Shown here in pieces: positions 1 to 6,295 of a stretch of DNA of 12,966 nucleotides. How positions within the stretch are numbered: position 1 is the first letter of the stretch; every line of letters begins with the position of its first letter. The DNA lies in assembly GCA_039028315.1 (NCBI GenBank), contig JBCCIH010000040.1, positions 1 to 12,966 of the forward strand. Direction: 5' to 3'. Source of the stretch: Thermodesulfobacteriota bacterium (GTDB lineage: Bacteria > Desulfobacterota_D > UBA1144 > Nemesobacterales > UBA2774). The notes beneath the pieces are model-generated. The model searched no databases, was not told the origin of the DNA, and worked only from the letters and a program-made list of their open reading frames with translations. A program made the translations under genes and the position numbers.

Positions 1-109
1 TCATGACCTTAACCAGTTTATAGAATACCTGTGATTTTAAACATAAAAAGCTAATTCCCTGAATAAGTATAAGAATAACAATATAGGAGTCTATATATTA
101 ATTCTCTAC

Positions 110-784
110 TTATATGAAATAAGATTCATCGGTTTGTTTTGAAGGGAATAATATATTCTGGGAAATAAATCCGAGAACCATAAGAGCAAGCCATAATAAT
201 AGAATGAGTTTTGTTATTCGGTAATACAGAAAGTCAGGACTCATAGGCAAGTAAGTACTATCTATCAAATAGAGCAAAGATATTAATATAATGCCAGAAC
301 CGGAAAATGAAGAAGCTATTTGTATTGCTAATTTGCTATATTTATGAAAATACTCAAAAATCACCACACTAGCTGCTAGGCCAGCTAAAAACAGGATCGC
401 TATGTATCTGAGCGACAATGGAGGATAATTTAACAATTCAGTTATAACAAAAGATGTAAACACCAGGAATAAGCCGTTGAAAACAATAATAGCAACAAGA
501 TAAATTAACCTTAGTATTGAAAATAGACCTATGAGACCTAATACATACATTATGTCTTTAATATTTGAAAAACTTAGCAATGGTTTGTTTTTAGGGAATA
601 ATGGTTCTTGATAACCCTCTACATATTCATCTTCAAAATGTCCTGTGAAAAGAAATACTCTTGCAAATAAAGTATTTGATTCTAACCACGAAACCACAAA
701 TGCCATTCTGTAGCCCAGAAAACAAAGAAAAAATCCTACTATAATTGATATTAGTGTTGCCGTATATATATAAATTATTGACAT
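110..784 (-). CDS. Unrecognised six-helix membrane protein
   Basis: I do not recognise this 224-residue protein. It is strongly hydrophobic, with likely membrane segments near residues 5-30, 77-93, 94-118, 126-145, 152-174 and 190-212. Between the first and second segments lies a soluble loop (about 35-72) rich in Glu, Asp and aromatic residues. There is no cleavable signal peptide with a clear cleavage site, and no conserved Cys or His pair that would suggest metal or heme binding. The ATG start has no visible Shine-Dalgarno sequence, so the start is uncertain. It lies 137 bases downstream of ccmC on the same strand, where ccmD or other cytochrome c maturation genes often sit, but it does not resemble CcmD (short, one helix) or CcmF (WWD motif). 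A role near heme export is only a guess from position. The length of the open frame and the coherent helix pattern make it likely to be a real gene. Confidence 0.7.
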   Translation of the reverse strand: MSIIYIYTATLISIIVGFFLCFLGYRMAFVVSWLESNTLFARVFLFTGHFEDEYVEGYQEPLFPKNKPLLSFSNIKDIMYVLGLIGLFSILRLIYLVAIIVFNGLFLVFTSFVITELLNYPPLSLRYIAILFLAGLAASVVIFEYFHKYSKLAIQIASSFSGSGIILISLLYLIDSTYLPMSPDFLYYRITKLILLLWLALMVLGFISQNILFPSKQTDESYFI

Positions 785-921
785 AGTTTAAGTGCTGATG
801 TAGCTGTTTATAATTAATATATACAATATCTAAGTTCTTAATAGTCCTCTATATCTTAGCGAATAGTGGTTTATCAGGAGAATTAATGAATAAGAATAAT
901 TATGAAAGGATTTGTTTTTAT

Positions 922-1611
922 TCAGCTCATTTTTAATCTTGAAACTTGATCTTTCATGCGTTCAAGATCAATTCTCTCAAGCAGTAGGAGTAAAAATAAA
1001 ACTGAGCAAGCAGCTAAGTTAACTAACATCGCATCCATCATTTTTGGAGCAATACCACCACCGCCAGGGCCGAATACCACTGGTGATATTCCTCTCATGA
1101 CTCTTACAGACAAATAGACCAAAGGAAGGTCAATAAAAGCTATTATCGCAAAGACAGCTGCATATTTGGCTTTTTTAGTATCATTGCCTGCTGATGACCT
1201 AAGCACAAGATAAACTATGTATAGAATCCAAAGTATAAATGTGGTCGTAAGCTGGGGATCCCAGGTCCACCATGTACCCCAAATCGGCTTTGCCCAAACA
1301 CTTCCGGTTAAAATTGTTAGGGTTAGAAATAATACACCCAGTTCAGCAGAACAAAATGCTAAGATGTCCCACTTCCTGCTCCCTTTCCACAAATACATGA
1401 TACTGGCTATAAAAACTATAATAAACGCTACAGTTGCAACCCAAACTGTTCCCATATGGAAATAGAATATTCTTTGAATATGTCCCATTTTAGGCTCCGT
1501 GGGAGCATAAATGAAAGCCATATATACGGAAGCTATTATTCCGATAAAAGAGAGGATTAGTAAAATGCGTCTAAACATATATTTAGGATACCTATCAAAC
1601 TTATGATTCAC
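922..1611 (-). CDS. ccmC: Heme exporter protein CcmC
   Basis: This is the inner-membrane heme-handling protein of System I cytochrome c maturation, which presents heme at the outer face of the membrane for transfer to CcmE. The 229-residue length fits the family. About six membrane helices are visible (roughly 13-34, 48-71, 85-105, 122-138, 150-170, 189-211). The tryptophan-rich WWD motif lies at 106-121, with W106, W111, W114, W115, W117 and D118. H52, in the Phe-His-Met stretch before it, matches the first axial heme ligand (H60 in E. coli). At the position of the second ligand (E. coli H184) this protein has S176, and no histidine occurs anywhere after the WWD motif. The start overlaps the end of ccmB by 11 bases, so the two are translationally coupled. 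I am sure of the family. Whether it binds heme in the usual way is open. Confidence 0.95.
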   Translation of the reverse strand: MNHKFDRYPKYMFRRILLILSFIGIIASVYMAFIYAPTEPKMGHIQRIFYFHMGTVWVATVAFIIVFIASIMYLWKGSRKWDILAFCSAELGVLFLTLTILTGSVWAKPIWGTWWTWDPQLTTTFILWILYIVYLVLRSSAGNDTKKAKYAAVFAIIAFIDLPLVYLSVRVMRGISPVVFGPGGGGIAPKMMDAMLVNLAACSVLFLLLLLERIDLERMKDQVSRLKMS

Positions 1612-2272
1612 TTATGACGTATTCAAATGTAACTGCACATGCTGTGACAAAGATTATATCGAACGCAATCAGAAGTTTCAAAGATGATGCGGCATTAGCT
1701 ATTGAGCCGCCCTCTAAAACTTCGCCGCTTAAGCTAACGCAGGCCACTACCACCGGGATTATTATGGGAAACAGTAATATCGGCAATAAAACCTCTCTCA
1801 GCCTAGTATTTATCGCAATTGCAGAGAAAAGCGTACCCACTGAGACAAACCCTATAGTACCTAAAAGTACTATGGGTACTAGGGGCAATAGTGTAGATGA
1901 AAAATTGTAATTAAAAAAAAGTATGAACATGAGAACGGTTACAAGCCCCACAATGAAGACAAATATTGTATTGCTTATCATTTTTCCCGCATAAATTAAA
2001 CTTCTATCTGTTGGAGTAAGCAGAACGCCTAGAATTGCATTTCCTTCTTTTTCAAGGGCAAAAGATCGGCTTAATCCCAAAATCCCTGCAAATATGAATG
2101 ATATCCAGAGCATAGCAGGTGCTGCGAGATTTAGAATTTCAACAGAAAAACCAAAGGAAAAGTTGAATATGACAATAATCAACAAAGCAAATAATAGCAT
2201 TGAGGAAAAGAGTTCTTTTGTTCTAAGCTCTGTAATTATATCTTTTTTAATAATCGCGAATATTTTGTTCAT
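1601..2272 (-). CDS. ccmB: Heme exporter protein CcmB
   Basis: This is the membrane subunit of the CcmAB ABC complex, which with CcmC releases heme-loaded CcmE during cytochrome c maturation. The 223 residues match the usual length of about 220. A short amphipathic N-terminus with many Lys and Glu is followed by roughly six helices (22-38, 50-66, 97-121, 128-152, 161-180, 200-218). The family's hallmark between helices 2 and 3 is visible as Phe-Ala-Gly at 61-63 followed by LSRSFALEKE at 67-76. The gene overlaps ccmC by 11 bases but is separated from ccmA by 332 bases of non-coding DNA, whereas ccmA and ccmB usually adjoin. No Shine-Dalgarno sequence is evident before the ATG. An extended -10 promoter candidate lies about 30 bases upstream, so ccmBC may be transcribed separately from ccmA. 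Confidence 0.94.
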   Translation of the reverse strand: MNKIFAIIKKDIITELRTKELFSSMLLFALLIIVIFNFSFGFSVEILNLAAPAMLWISFIFAGILGLSRSFALEKEGNAILGVLLTPTDRSLIYAGKMISNTIFVFIVGLVTVLMFILFFNYNFSSTLLPLVPIVLLGTIGFVSVGTLFSAIAINTRLREVLLPILLFPIIIPVVVACVSLSGEVLEGGSIANAASSLKLLIAFDIIFVTACAVTFEYVISES

Positions 2273-2303
2273 TTTATCTATACAGTTGATATTTTTTTCA
2301 GAT

Positions 2304-2312
2304 ATTATAACA
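2304..2312 (-). promoter_or_regulatory. Extended -10 promoter candidate for ccmBC
   Basis: Read on the minus strand, these bases are TGTTATAAT: a perfect TATAAT -10 box preceded by the TGn extension that can replace a good -35 box. No convincing -35 hexamer lies 16-18 bases upstream. Transcription would begin about 25 bases before the ccmB ATG. The site is in the long ccmA-ccmB gap, where a separate promoter would make sense. AT-rich DNA gives such matches by chance, so this stays a candidate. Confidence 0.42.
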
Positions 2313-2433
2313 GATTTAGACCTAAAAGTTAGAGCAATACATTAATATTTACTTAAAATCATATTAATAGCAATGATATAAGCATATTACACATCAATTA
2401 TAATATATTACTTTAAGACGAAAAATTATGGAA

Positions 2434-2466
2434 ATAGGCGGCGAGCGTAGCGGTCTCACCGCCTAT
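2434..2466 (-). repeat. GC-rich hairpin, terminator or REP-like
   Basis: ATAGGCGG and CCGCCTAT flank a centre that also pairs (GAG with CTC). On minus-strand RNA the arms make 12 consecutive pairs including one U-G wobble, with a 9-base loop. On plus-strand RNA the same position is a C-A mismatch, so the minus strand is the better-folding and probably relevant one. The downstream sequence is T-rich but broken (TTTCC, then ATAATTTTT), so it is an imperfect intrinsic terminator for ccmA. The sharp jump in GC against the AT-rich surroundings also fits a dispersed palindromic repeat. One copy alone cannot decide. Confidence 0.5.
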
Positions 2467-2604
2467 AGAGAAGGGAATACAAATAATAAAACAAGCTAAA
2501 ATCTAGAATCAAGACTTAGCATTTCATTATAATAAGATGCAATTTCTAAGATTACGTTTCAGTAAAATTGTAAAATTATATGGGATTATATAAATATAGT
2601 GAAT

Positions 2605-3333
2605 TTAAGCTGATTGTACGTGGGAAATATATAGTTCTTTAAAATCATTCTTCTCTAAATCTTTTGTAAATCCTTCGAAAACTATCTGTCCATTTACCAA
2701 AATCCCTACCCTATCACTAAGATCTAGACCTTCATCAATATTGTGAGTCGTCATAAGTATAGTACGTTGGTTATTTTTAAGCTCTGAGAGCATATCTCCG
2801 AATATTTGCGCGCCATTTAAGTCCAGACCAGTGTAAGGCTCGTCAAGAAGCAGAATATGAGGATCATGCACTAATGCTCTAGCTACTGTTAAGCGCTGCT
2901 TCATACCCCTTGAAAATGTCCTAACAAGGTCATGCATACGAGTCTTAAGACCAACTTTATCGATTACCGAACGCACCTTATTATCTATATTTGCAATACC
3001 ATACAAATTAGCAAAAAAAGAGATGTTTTCATATGCAGTTAGATTTTCGTAAAGATAAGTATCATGAGAAATTACACCTACAGCAGCTCTAATATTTTTT
3101 ACTTGACCCTTAGCATCAAACCCAAATACCTCTAGTGATCCTGAAGTAGGATCAGTAAGAGTGGACAGAAGTTTAATTAGGCTGGTTTTGCCAGCACCAT
3201 TGGGCCCGAAAAGAGTGTAAAATTCACCCTTCTTTACTTTTAGAGTAACTCCTTTTAAAGCCTCAAAAGTACCGTATGTTTTTTTAAGATTTATAGCAGC
3301 TATATCAAAATAATTGTCCATAATTGCATACAC
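2605..3333 (-). CDS. ccmA: Heme exporter ATP-binding protein CcmA
   Basis: This is the ABC ATPase that powers the CcmABCD complex of System I cytochrome c maturation. Counting from the GTG at 3333 it has 242 residues. Walker A is GPNGAGKT at 43-50, the signature is FSRGMKQR at 140-147, Walker B with the catalytic glutamate is LLLLDEP near 160-166, and the H-loop histidine is H197. The Q-loop region reads Ser-His-Asp at 89-91, with Asp where most ABC proteins have Gln. An in-frame ATG at 3321 would give 238 residues and may be the real start. Neither start has a clear Shine-Dalgarno sequence. The gene begins 10 bases after the SDR gene, so they are probably co-transcribed. Other ABC exporters look similar, but the nearby ccmB and ccmC make CcmA by far the best call. 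Confidence 0.88.
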   Translation of the reverse strand: MYAIMDNYFDIAAINLKKTYGTFEALKGVTLKVKKGEFYTLFGPNGAGKTSLIKLLSTLTDPTSGSLEVFGFDAKGQVKNIRAAVGVISHDTYLYENLTAYENISFFANLYGIANIDNKVRSVIDKVGLKTRMHDLVRTFSRGMKQRLTVARALVHDPHILLLDEPYTGLDLNGAQIFGDMLSELKNNQRTILMTTHNIDEGLDLSDRVGILVNGQIVFEGFTKDLEKNDFKELYISHVQSA

Positions 3334-3343
3334 AGAATTGAGA

Positions 3344-4387
3344 TTAGGTTTTCACAACATACTTTAATAACTCATCTGCCCCGCCAATTTCATTCACCCA
3401 TAATCTTAATCCTTCTATCCCATGATCCATATTTACTTTAGGATCATAGTTTAGATCATTACGGGCTTTTGTAATGCTGTAGCTTCTGGATCCGGAAAGA
3501 GCTGCTACAGCCATTTTTGTTAATACTGGTGGCTTTTTAGATTTTGTGAGTTTAAATATGGATTCGAGCAGCGCAGCAACTGAAAATGCAAATTTATAAG
3601 GTATAGAGAACCCTGGGCTCCATTTTATTCCTGATGCATTGAGCTGCTTTTCTAGAAATTCCATGTACTGAATTTTCACCCCATCGTTAATAAAATAAAT
3701 ATTTCCAGGGGCATTTTCGTTATCTGCCAGTATCAAAAGAGCAGCAACAAGATTATCAACATGGCATGGGGTAACAAATCTATCGCCGCCTCCCATAGGA
3801 TATAGTATTCCTTTTTTGGCCGCCATCACTACTCGGGGCAAGATTACAGTATCCCCAGCTCCCCATACATTAGATGGCCTAACTACAGTGGTCTCAAGTC
3901 CTTTTTCTTCATAGTATTTGAGCACTAACTTCTCTGCTTCAATTTTTGTGGCGTTATAGTTATCAACCCTGGTTTCAGCATATGGGAATGACTCATCTAT
4001 GTCTACCAAGTTATGAGGGCTCCAAAAATCTGACTTCCAAACTACGGTTGACGAACTCATATGCACAAATCTTTTAACAGAATTCTGCACAGATGAATCT
4101 AATAATACTTGTGTGGCTAGAACATTTGATTTGTAAAAGCTTTCCCTGTCACCCCAATCCGTAACCAAAGCTGCTAAGTGATAGACTATATCAGCATCTA
4201 CAACTAACTCTTTTAGTGCTTCATGGTTACCTAAGTCTCCATAAAACAGCTCAACACCAAGCTCATTTAATAATGTGGTGTTACTGGTTTGTCTGACAAG
4301 ACACCTTACCTCATAGCCTTTTTCTACAAGTGCTTGTACTAATTTACTTCCAATAAATCCAGTACCGCCAGTTACGATTGCTTTCAT
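3344..4387 (-). CDS. NAD(P)-dependent SDR epimerase/dehydratase
   Basis: This is an extended short-chain dehydrogenase of 347 residues that binds NAD(P) through the N-terminal Rossmann motif TGGTGFIG (6-13). Other visible motifs are D51 in the strand that usually contacts the adenine, the HLAA motif at 70-73, catalytic serines at 111-113, the active-site Y144 and K148 (YNATK), and the RPSNVWG strand at 170-176. These motifs resemble the branch holding 3-beta-hydroxysteroid dehydrogenases, dihydroflavonol reductases and several nucleotide-sugar epimerases. The C-terminal substrate lobe does not tell me the substrate. The gene is followed after 10 bases by ccmA and preceded by a terminator-bearing leader (4442-4601). 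The ATG lacks a clear ribosome binding site. I am sure of the fold and enzyme class; the substrate is unknown. Confidence 0.85.
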   Translation of the reverse strand: MKAIVTGGTGFIGSKLVQALVEKGYEVRCLVRQTSNTTLLNELGVELFYGDLGNHEALKELVVDADIVYHLAALVTDWGDRESFYKSNVLATQVLLDSSVQNSVKRFVHMSSSTVVWKSDFWSPHNLVDIDESFPYAETRVDNYNATKIEAEKLVLKYYEEKGLETTVVRPSNVWGAGDTVILPRVVMAAKKGILYPMGGGDRFVTPCHVDNLVAALLILADNENAPGNIYFINDGVKIQYMEFLEKQLNASGIKWSPGFSIPYKFAFSVAALLESIFKLTKSKKPPVLTKMAVAALSGSRSYSITKARNDLNYDPKVNMDHGIEGLRLWVNEIGGADELLKYVVKT

Positions 4388-4441
4388 ATTTTTTAATAAA
4401 TGTGAGATTTGTCTCTAGTAATATACTCTTAAAAATACAAT

Positions 4442-4487
4442 AAAGAAAAACCCCTTTGATGCATAGCGACTATACAGCAAAGGGGCC
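4442..4487 (-). terminator. Strong intrinsic terminator, minus strand
   Basis: CCCCTTTG at 4451-4458 pairs with CAAAGGGG at 4478-4485. On minus-strand RNA the inner part also pairs (UGUAUAG with CUAUGCA, including a U-G wobble), leaving one C-U mismatch and a UCG triloop. That gives 15 pairs in total, followed directly by UUUUUCUUU. On the plus strand the wobble becomes C-A and no U-run follows, so the terminator acts on minus-strand transcription. It lies 55 bases before the SDR start codon and downstream of no minus-strand gene, so it ends a small RNA or attenuates the SDR-ccmA transcript. Confidence 0.8.
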
Positions 4488-4601
4488 AGGAGGATATGTA
4501 TGCTACATTGATTCGTTGCTATAAATTAAAGATGTTCATGAATTATATTTTTTCAAGCATAAAAAAACTATAATGATACTTCTCAAAATATTTTTCTTAA
4601 T
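4442..4601 (-). ncRNA. Candidate small RNA or attenuated 5' leader
   Basis: A transcript from the minus-strand promoter at 4608-4637 would begin near 4601 and run about 155 bases to the terminator at 4442-4487. Just before the terminator stem the RNA carries UCCUCCU (minus strand of 4488-4494), which is complementary to a Shine-Dalgarno sequence, as in the C-rich seeds of some small RNAs. Also, GCAUA just upstream can pair with UAUGC inside the terminator arm, which could form a weak alternative fold. Its placement before the SDR gene fits attenuation equally well. I recognise no known riboswitch or RNA family. This rests on the promoter and terminator alone. Confidence 0.4.
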
Positions 4602-4607
4602 ACCTTC

Positions 4608-4637
4608 TTTATAATTCGCTATTAAAATCATTGACAA
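4608..4637 (-). promoter_or_regulatory. Minus-strand promoter of leader or small RNA
   Basis: On the minus strand, TTGTCA (4632-4637) and TATAAA (4608-4613) are separated by 18 bases; each box matches the sigma-70 consensus at five of six positions. The -35 box overlaps that of the opposing arginine decarboxylase promoter by five bases, so RNA polymerase should not be able to occupy both at once. It would feed the terminator-bearing transcript toward the SDR gene. Confidence 0.5.
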
Positions 4638-4659
4638 TTTATTTTGGATTAGACAAAAT
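4631..4659 (+). promoter_or_regulatory. Promoter of pyruvoyl arginine decarboxylase
   Basis: A perfect TTGACA -35 box (4631-4636) is followed after 17 bases by CAAAAT (4654-4659), which matches four of six positions of the -10 consensus. Transcription would start about 20 bases before the TTG start codon, leaving room for the GGAGG ribosome binding site at 4676-4680. It is the only good promoter in front of the only plus-strand gene. Confidence 0.55.
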
Positions 4660-4675
4660 TACGCACTCACATATC

Positions 4676-4680
4676 GGAGG
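4676..4680 (+). promoter_or_regulatory. Ribosome binding site fixing a TTG start
   Basis: GGAGG lies six bases before the TTG at 4687. This decides the start: the next in-frame ATG (4759) would remove the N-terminal strand and has no Shine-Dalgarno sequence. Confidence 0.8.
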
Positions 4681-4686
4681 ATTTAG

Positions 4687-5238
4687 TTGCTAATACCACA
4701 GACAGCATTTATTACTAAAGGTGTTGGAAGACATAAAGAGAAGCTAACTAGTTTTGAGATGGCACTTAGAAATGCCAAGATAGCAGAATTTAATCTAGTG
4801 AAGGTTTCAAGCATTTTCCCACCTGACTGTAAGCTCGTACAAAGGGCTAAGGGACTTAAGAATCTATTTCCTGGACAAATACTTCATGTTGTTATGAGCG
4901 AGAACGCAACAAATGAACCAAACCGCCTAGTAGCGGCTTCTGCTGGAGTCGCAATACCTAAAGACTCCAATAGACACGGTTACATTTCAGAGCACCATAG
5001 TTTTGGAGAAAATGATGCGGTAGCTGGCGAGTATGCAGAAGACTTGGCTGCATTTATGCTGGCCACAACTTTGGGTGTTCCATTTGATTCGGATAAAAGC
5101 TACGACGAACAAAAAGACATATGGAAAATCAGCGATCATATAGTTAAGACTATTAACGTAACCCAAACAGCGGTTGGAGATAAAAACGGGCTTTGGACCA
5201 CAGTGGTTGCGGCTGTCGTATTTGCTACTTACAGATAG
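4687..5238 (+). CDS. Pyruvoyl-dependent arginine decarboxylase
   Basis: This enzyme converts arginine to agmatine, the first step of one route to putrescine and other polyamines, using a pyruvoyl group made by self-cleavage instead of pyridoxal phosphate. The 183-residue protein shows the cleavage motif VSSIFPP at 40-46. By homology with the archaeal enzyme, cleavage between S41 and S42 would give a short beta chain and an alpha chain starting with the pyruvoyl group from S42. The downstream block SEHHSFGENDAVAGEYAEDL (101-120) holds the conserved Glu and Gly residues of the family's active site, and the AxxAG run near 83-88 is also typical. The start is TTG with a good ribosome binding site. 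It is the only plus-strand gene and stops one base from the end of rmlB on the other strand. No other polyamine gene is in the window. The family is well known in archaea and scattered in bacteria. Confidence 0.93.
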   Translation: MLIPQTAFITKGVGRHKEKLTSFEMALRNAKIAEFNLVKVSSIFPPDCKLVQRAKGLKNLFPGQILHVVMSENATNEPNRLVAASAGVAIPKDSNRHGYISEHHSFGENDAVAGEYAEDLAAFMLATTLGVPFDSDKSYDEQKDIWKISDHIVKTINVTQTAVGDKNGLWTTVVAAVVFATYR

Positions 5239-5239
5239 T

Positions 5240-6292
5240 TTAACCGTAGTGCTCAGATATCCATTTACGATAATCGCCGCTTCTAACGCTTTCCAGCCAG
5301 CCTTTGTTATCCAAATACCATTTTATAGTTTTTAGTAAACCTGTTTCAAAAGACTCTTCAGGCATCCATCCCAGTCGGCTGGTGATCTTGTTTGAATCAA
5401 TTGCATAACGCCTGTCATGTCCAGGGCGATCTGTCACAAAGCTGATTAAAGCCCTTCTTGGCTCCCTATTCTCTCTAGTGCCAACAATAACGTCAAGATA
5501 ATCACATATCATTTCAACTACTTTTACATTCTCTATTTCGTTTCTGCCGCCAATGTTATAGGTTTCTCCTCTTGTGCCCCTTTTCATTATTTTCCAGATT
5601 GCAGTGCAATGATCTCTAACAAAAAGCCAGTCTCTAATATTGAGTCCATCACCGTATACAGGAAGAGCTGTGTCTTCTAAAGCATTTGATATCATAAGGG
5701 GTATTAGCTTTTCTGGAAACTGAAACGGGCCGTAATTGTTTGAGCAGTTTGAAATAGTGATAGGCAGTTCAAAAGTCTTATTATAAGCACGCACCAAATG
5801 ATCTGATGATGCTTTTGATGCAGAATAAGGACTGTTTGGATTATAGGGAGTTTTTTCAGTAAAAAGACCACCATCTTCAAGACTACCAAACACTTCATCA
5901 GTGCTAACGTGATGAAACAGTTTTATTCTGCCGCCTCTTTCTCTTGAGAGTTCAAGGAGATTATATGTACCTAATATATTTGTTTGTATAAACTCGATGG
6001 GACTTGCTATGGAACGGTCAACATGAGACTCTGCTGCGAGGTGGCATATAGAATCCACCTCGTACATATCAAAGACCTTTGTCAGTGACTCTTTATCCGC
6101 TATGTCCGCTTTAACAAATATGTACCTATCATCATAGCTCTTTTCTATGTCCGATAGGCTTTGGGGGTTTGCAGCATAGGTAAGTTTATCAACATTTATT
6201 ATACGCCCTTCAAAATCAGATTCTTCGAGCAAGTACCTTATAAAATTAACCCCTATAAATCCTGCACCGCCTGTAACTAGAAGGTTTTTCAT
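5240..6292 (-). CDS. rmlB: dTDP-glucose 4,6-dehydratase RmlB
   Basis: RmlB removes water from dTDP-glucose to give dTDP-4-keto-6-deoxyglucose, the second step toward dTDP-rhamnose and other deoxysugars for lipopolysaccharide or capsule. The 350 residues fit the family. Visible are the NAD-binding GGAGFIG at 8-14, AAESHVDRS at 86-94, the catalytic TDE triad at 131-133 with T131, D132 and E133, the YSASK motif with Y156 and K160, NNYGPFQFPEKL near 185-196, and DRPGHDRRYAID at 288-299. It starts three bases after the recN stop, with no Shine-Dalgarno sequence of its own, so translation probably depends on recN. No rmlA, rmlC or rmlD is nearby, so this copy is outside a standard rhamnose cluster. 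The last gene of its run, it ends tail to tail with the arginine decarboxylase gene. Confidence 0.95.
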   Translation of the reverse strand: MKNLLVTGGAGFIGVNFIRYLLEESDFEGRIINVDKLTYAANPQSLSDIEKSYDDRYIFVKADIADKESLTKVFDMYEVDSICHLAAESHVDRSIASPIEFIQTNILGTYNLLELSRERGGRIKLFHHVSTDEVFGSLEDGGLFTEKTPYNPNSPYSASKASSDHLVRAYNKTFELPITISNCSNNYGPFQFPEKLIPLMISNALEDTALPVYGDGLNIRDWLFVRDHCTAIWKIMKRGTRGETYNIGGRNEIENVKVVEMICDYLDVIVGTRENREPRRALISFVTDRPGHDRRYAIDSNKITSRLGWMPEESFETGLLKTIKWYLDNKGWLESVRSGDYRKWISEHYG

Positions 6293-6295
6293 GGT

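Larger units (their letters stand above)
2273..2604. other. Non-coding gap between ccmA and ccmB
   Basis: These 332 bases hold no credible open frame on either strand and are extremely AT-rich apart from one GC-rich palindrome at 2434-2466. The only other structure I can support is the extended -10 box close to ccmB. A gap this long inside a ccmABC cluster is unusual because the ABC subunits normally abut or overlap. The palindrome and promoter suggest that ccmA transcription may stop here and ccmBC restart, or that a small repeat has been inserted between the genes. Confidence 0.6.
4388..4686. other. Divergent control region, SDR gene and decarboxylase
   Basis: These 299 bases separate the minus-strand SDR gene from the plus-strand arginine decarboxylase gene. 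They hold a plus-strand promoter (4631-4659), a minus-strand promoter (4608-4637) whose -35 overlaps it, a strong minus-strand terminator hairpin (4442-4487), and an AATATA block at 4420-4425 that reads TATATT on the minus strand and could be the -10 box of a downstream SDR promoter. No tRNA or credible protein gene is present; the short open frames here are listed among the rejected items. Confidence 0.6.

Noticed and set aside
1..109. Minus-strand ATG at positions 2-4 as the start of another gene
   Set aside because: Only one codon is inside the window, with a poor ribosome binding site, so it cannot be judged.
886..936. 16-codon plus-strand frame with AGGAG before its ATG
   Set aside because: Very short, no promoter, and it runs into the end of ccmC on the opposite strand.
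1217..1465. Plus-strand open frame inside ccmC
   Set aside because: It is the antisense shadow of the conserved WWD region; ccmC is unambiguous.
4496..4573. 25-codon plus-strand frame after an AGGAGG sequence
   Set aside because: The Shine-Dalgarno sequence is only two bases from the ATG, the alternative ATG at 4500 gives only three codons, and there is no promoter before it on this strand.
4536..4631. 31-codon minus-strand frame upstream of the terminator
   Set aside because: No ribosome binding site, and its ATG lies upstream of the likely transcript start near 4601.
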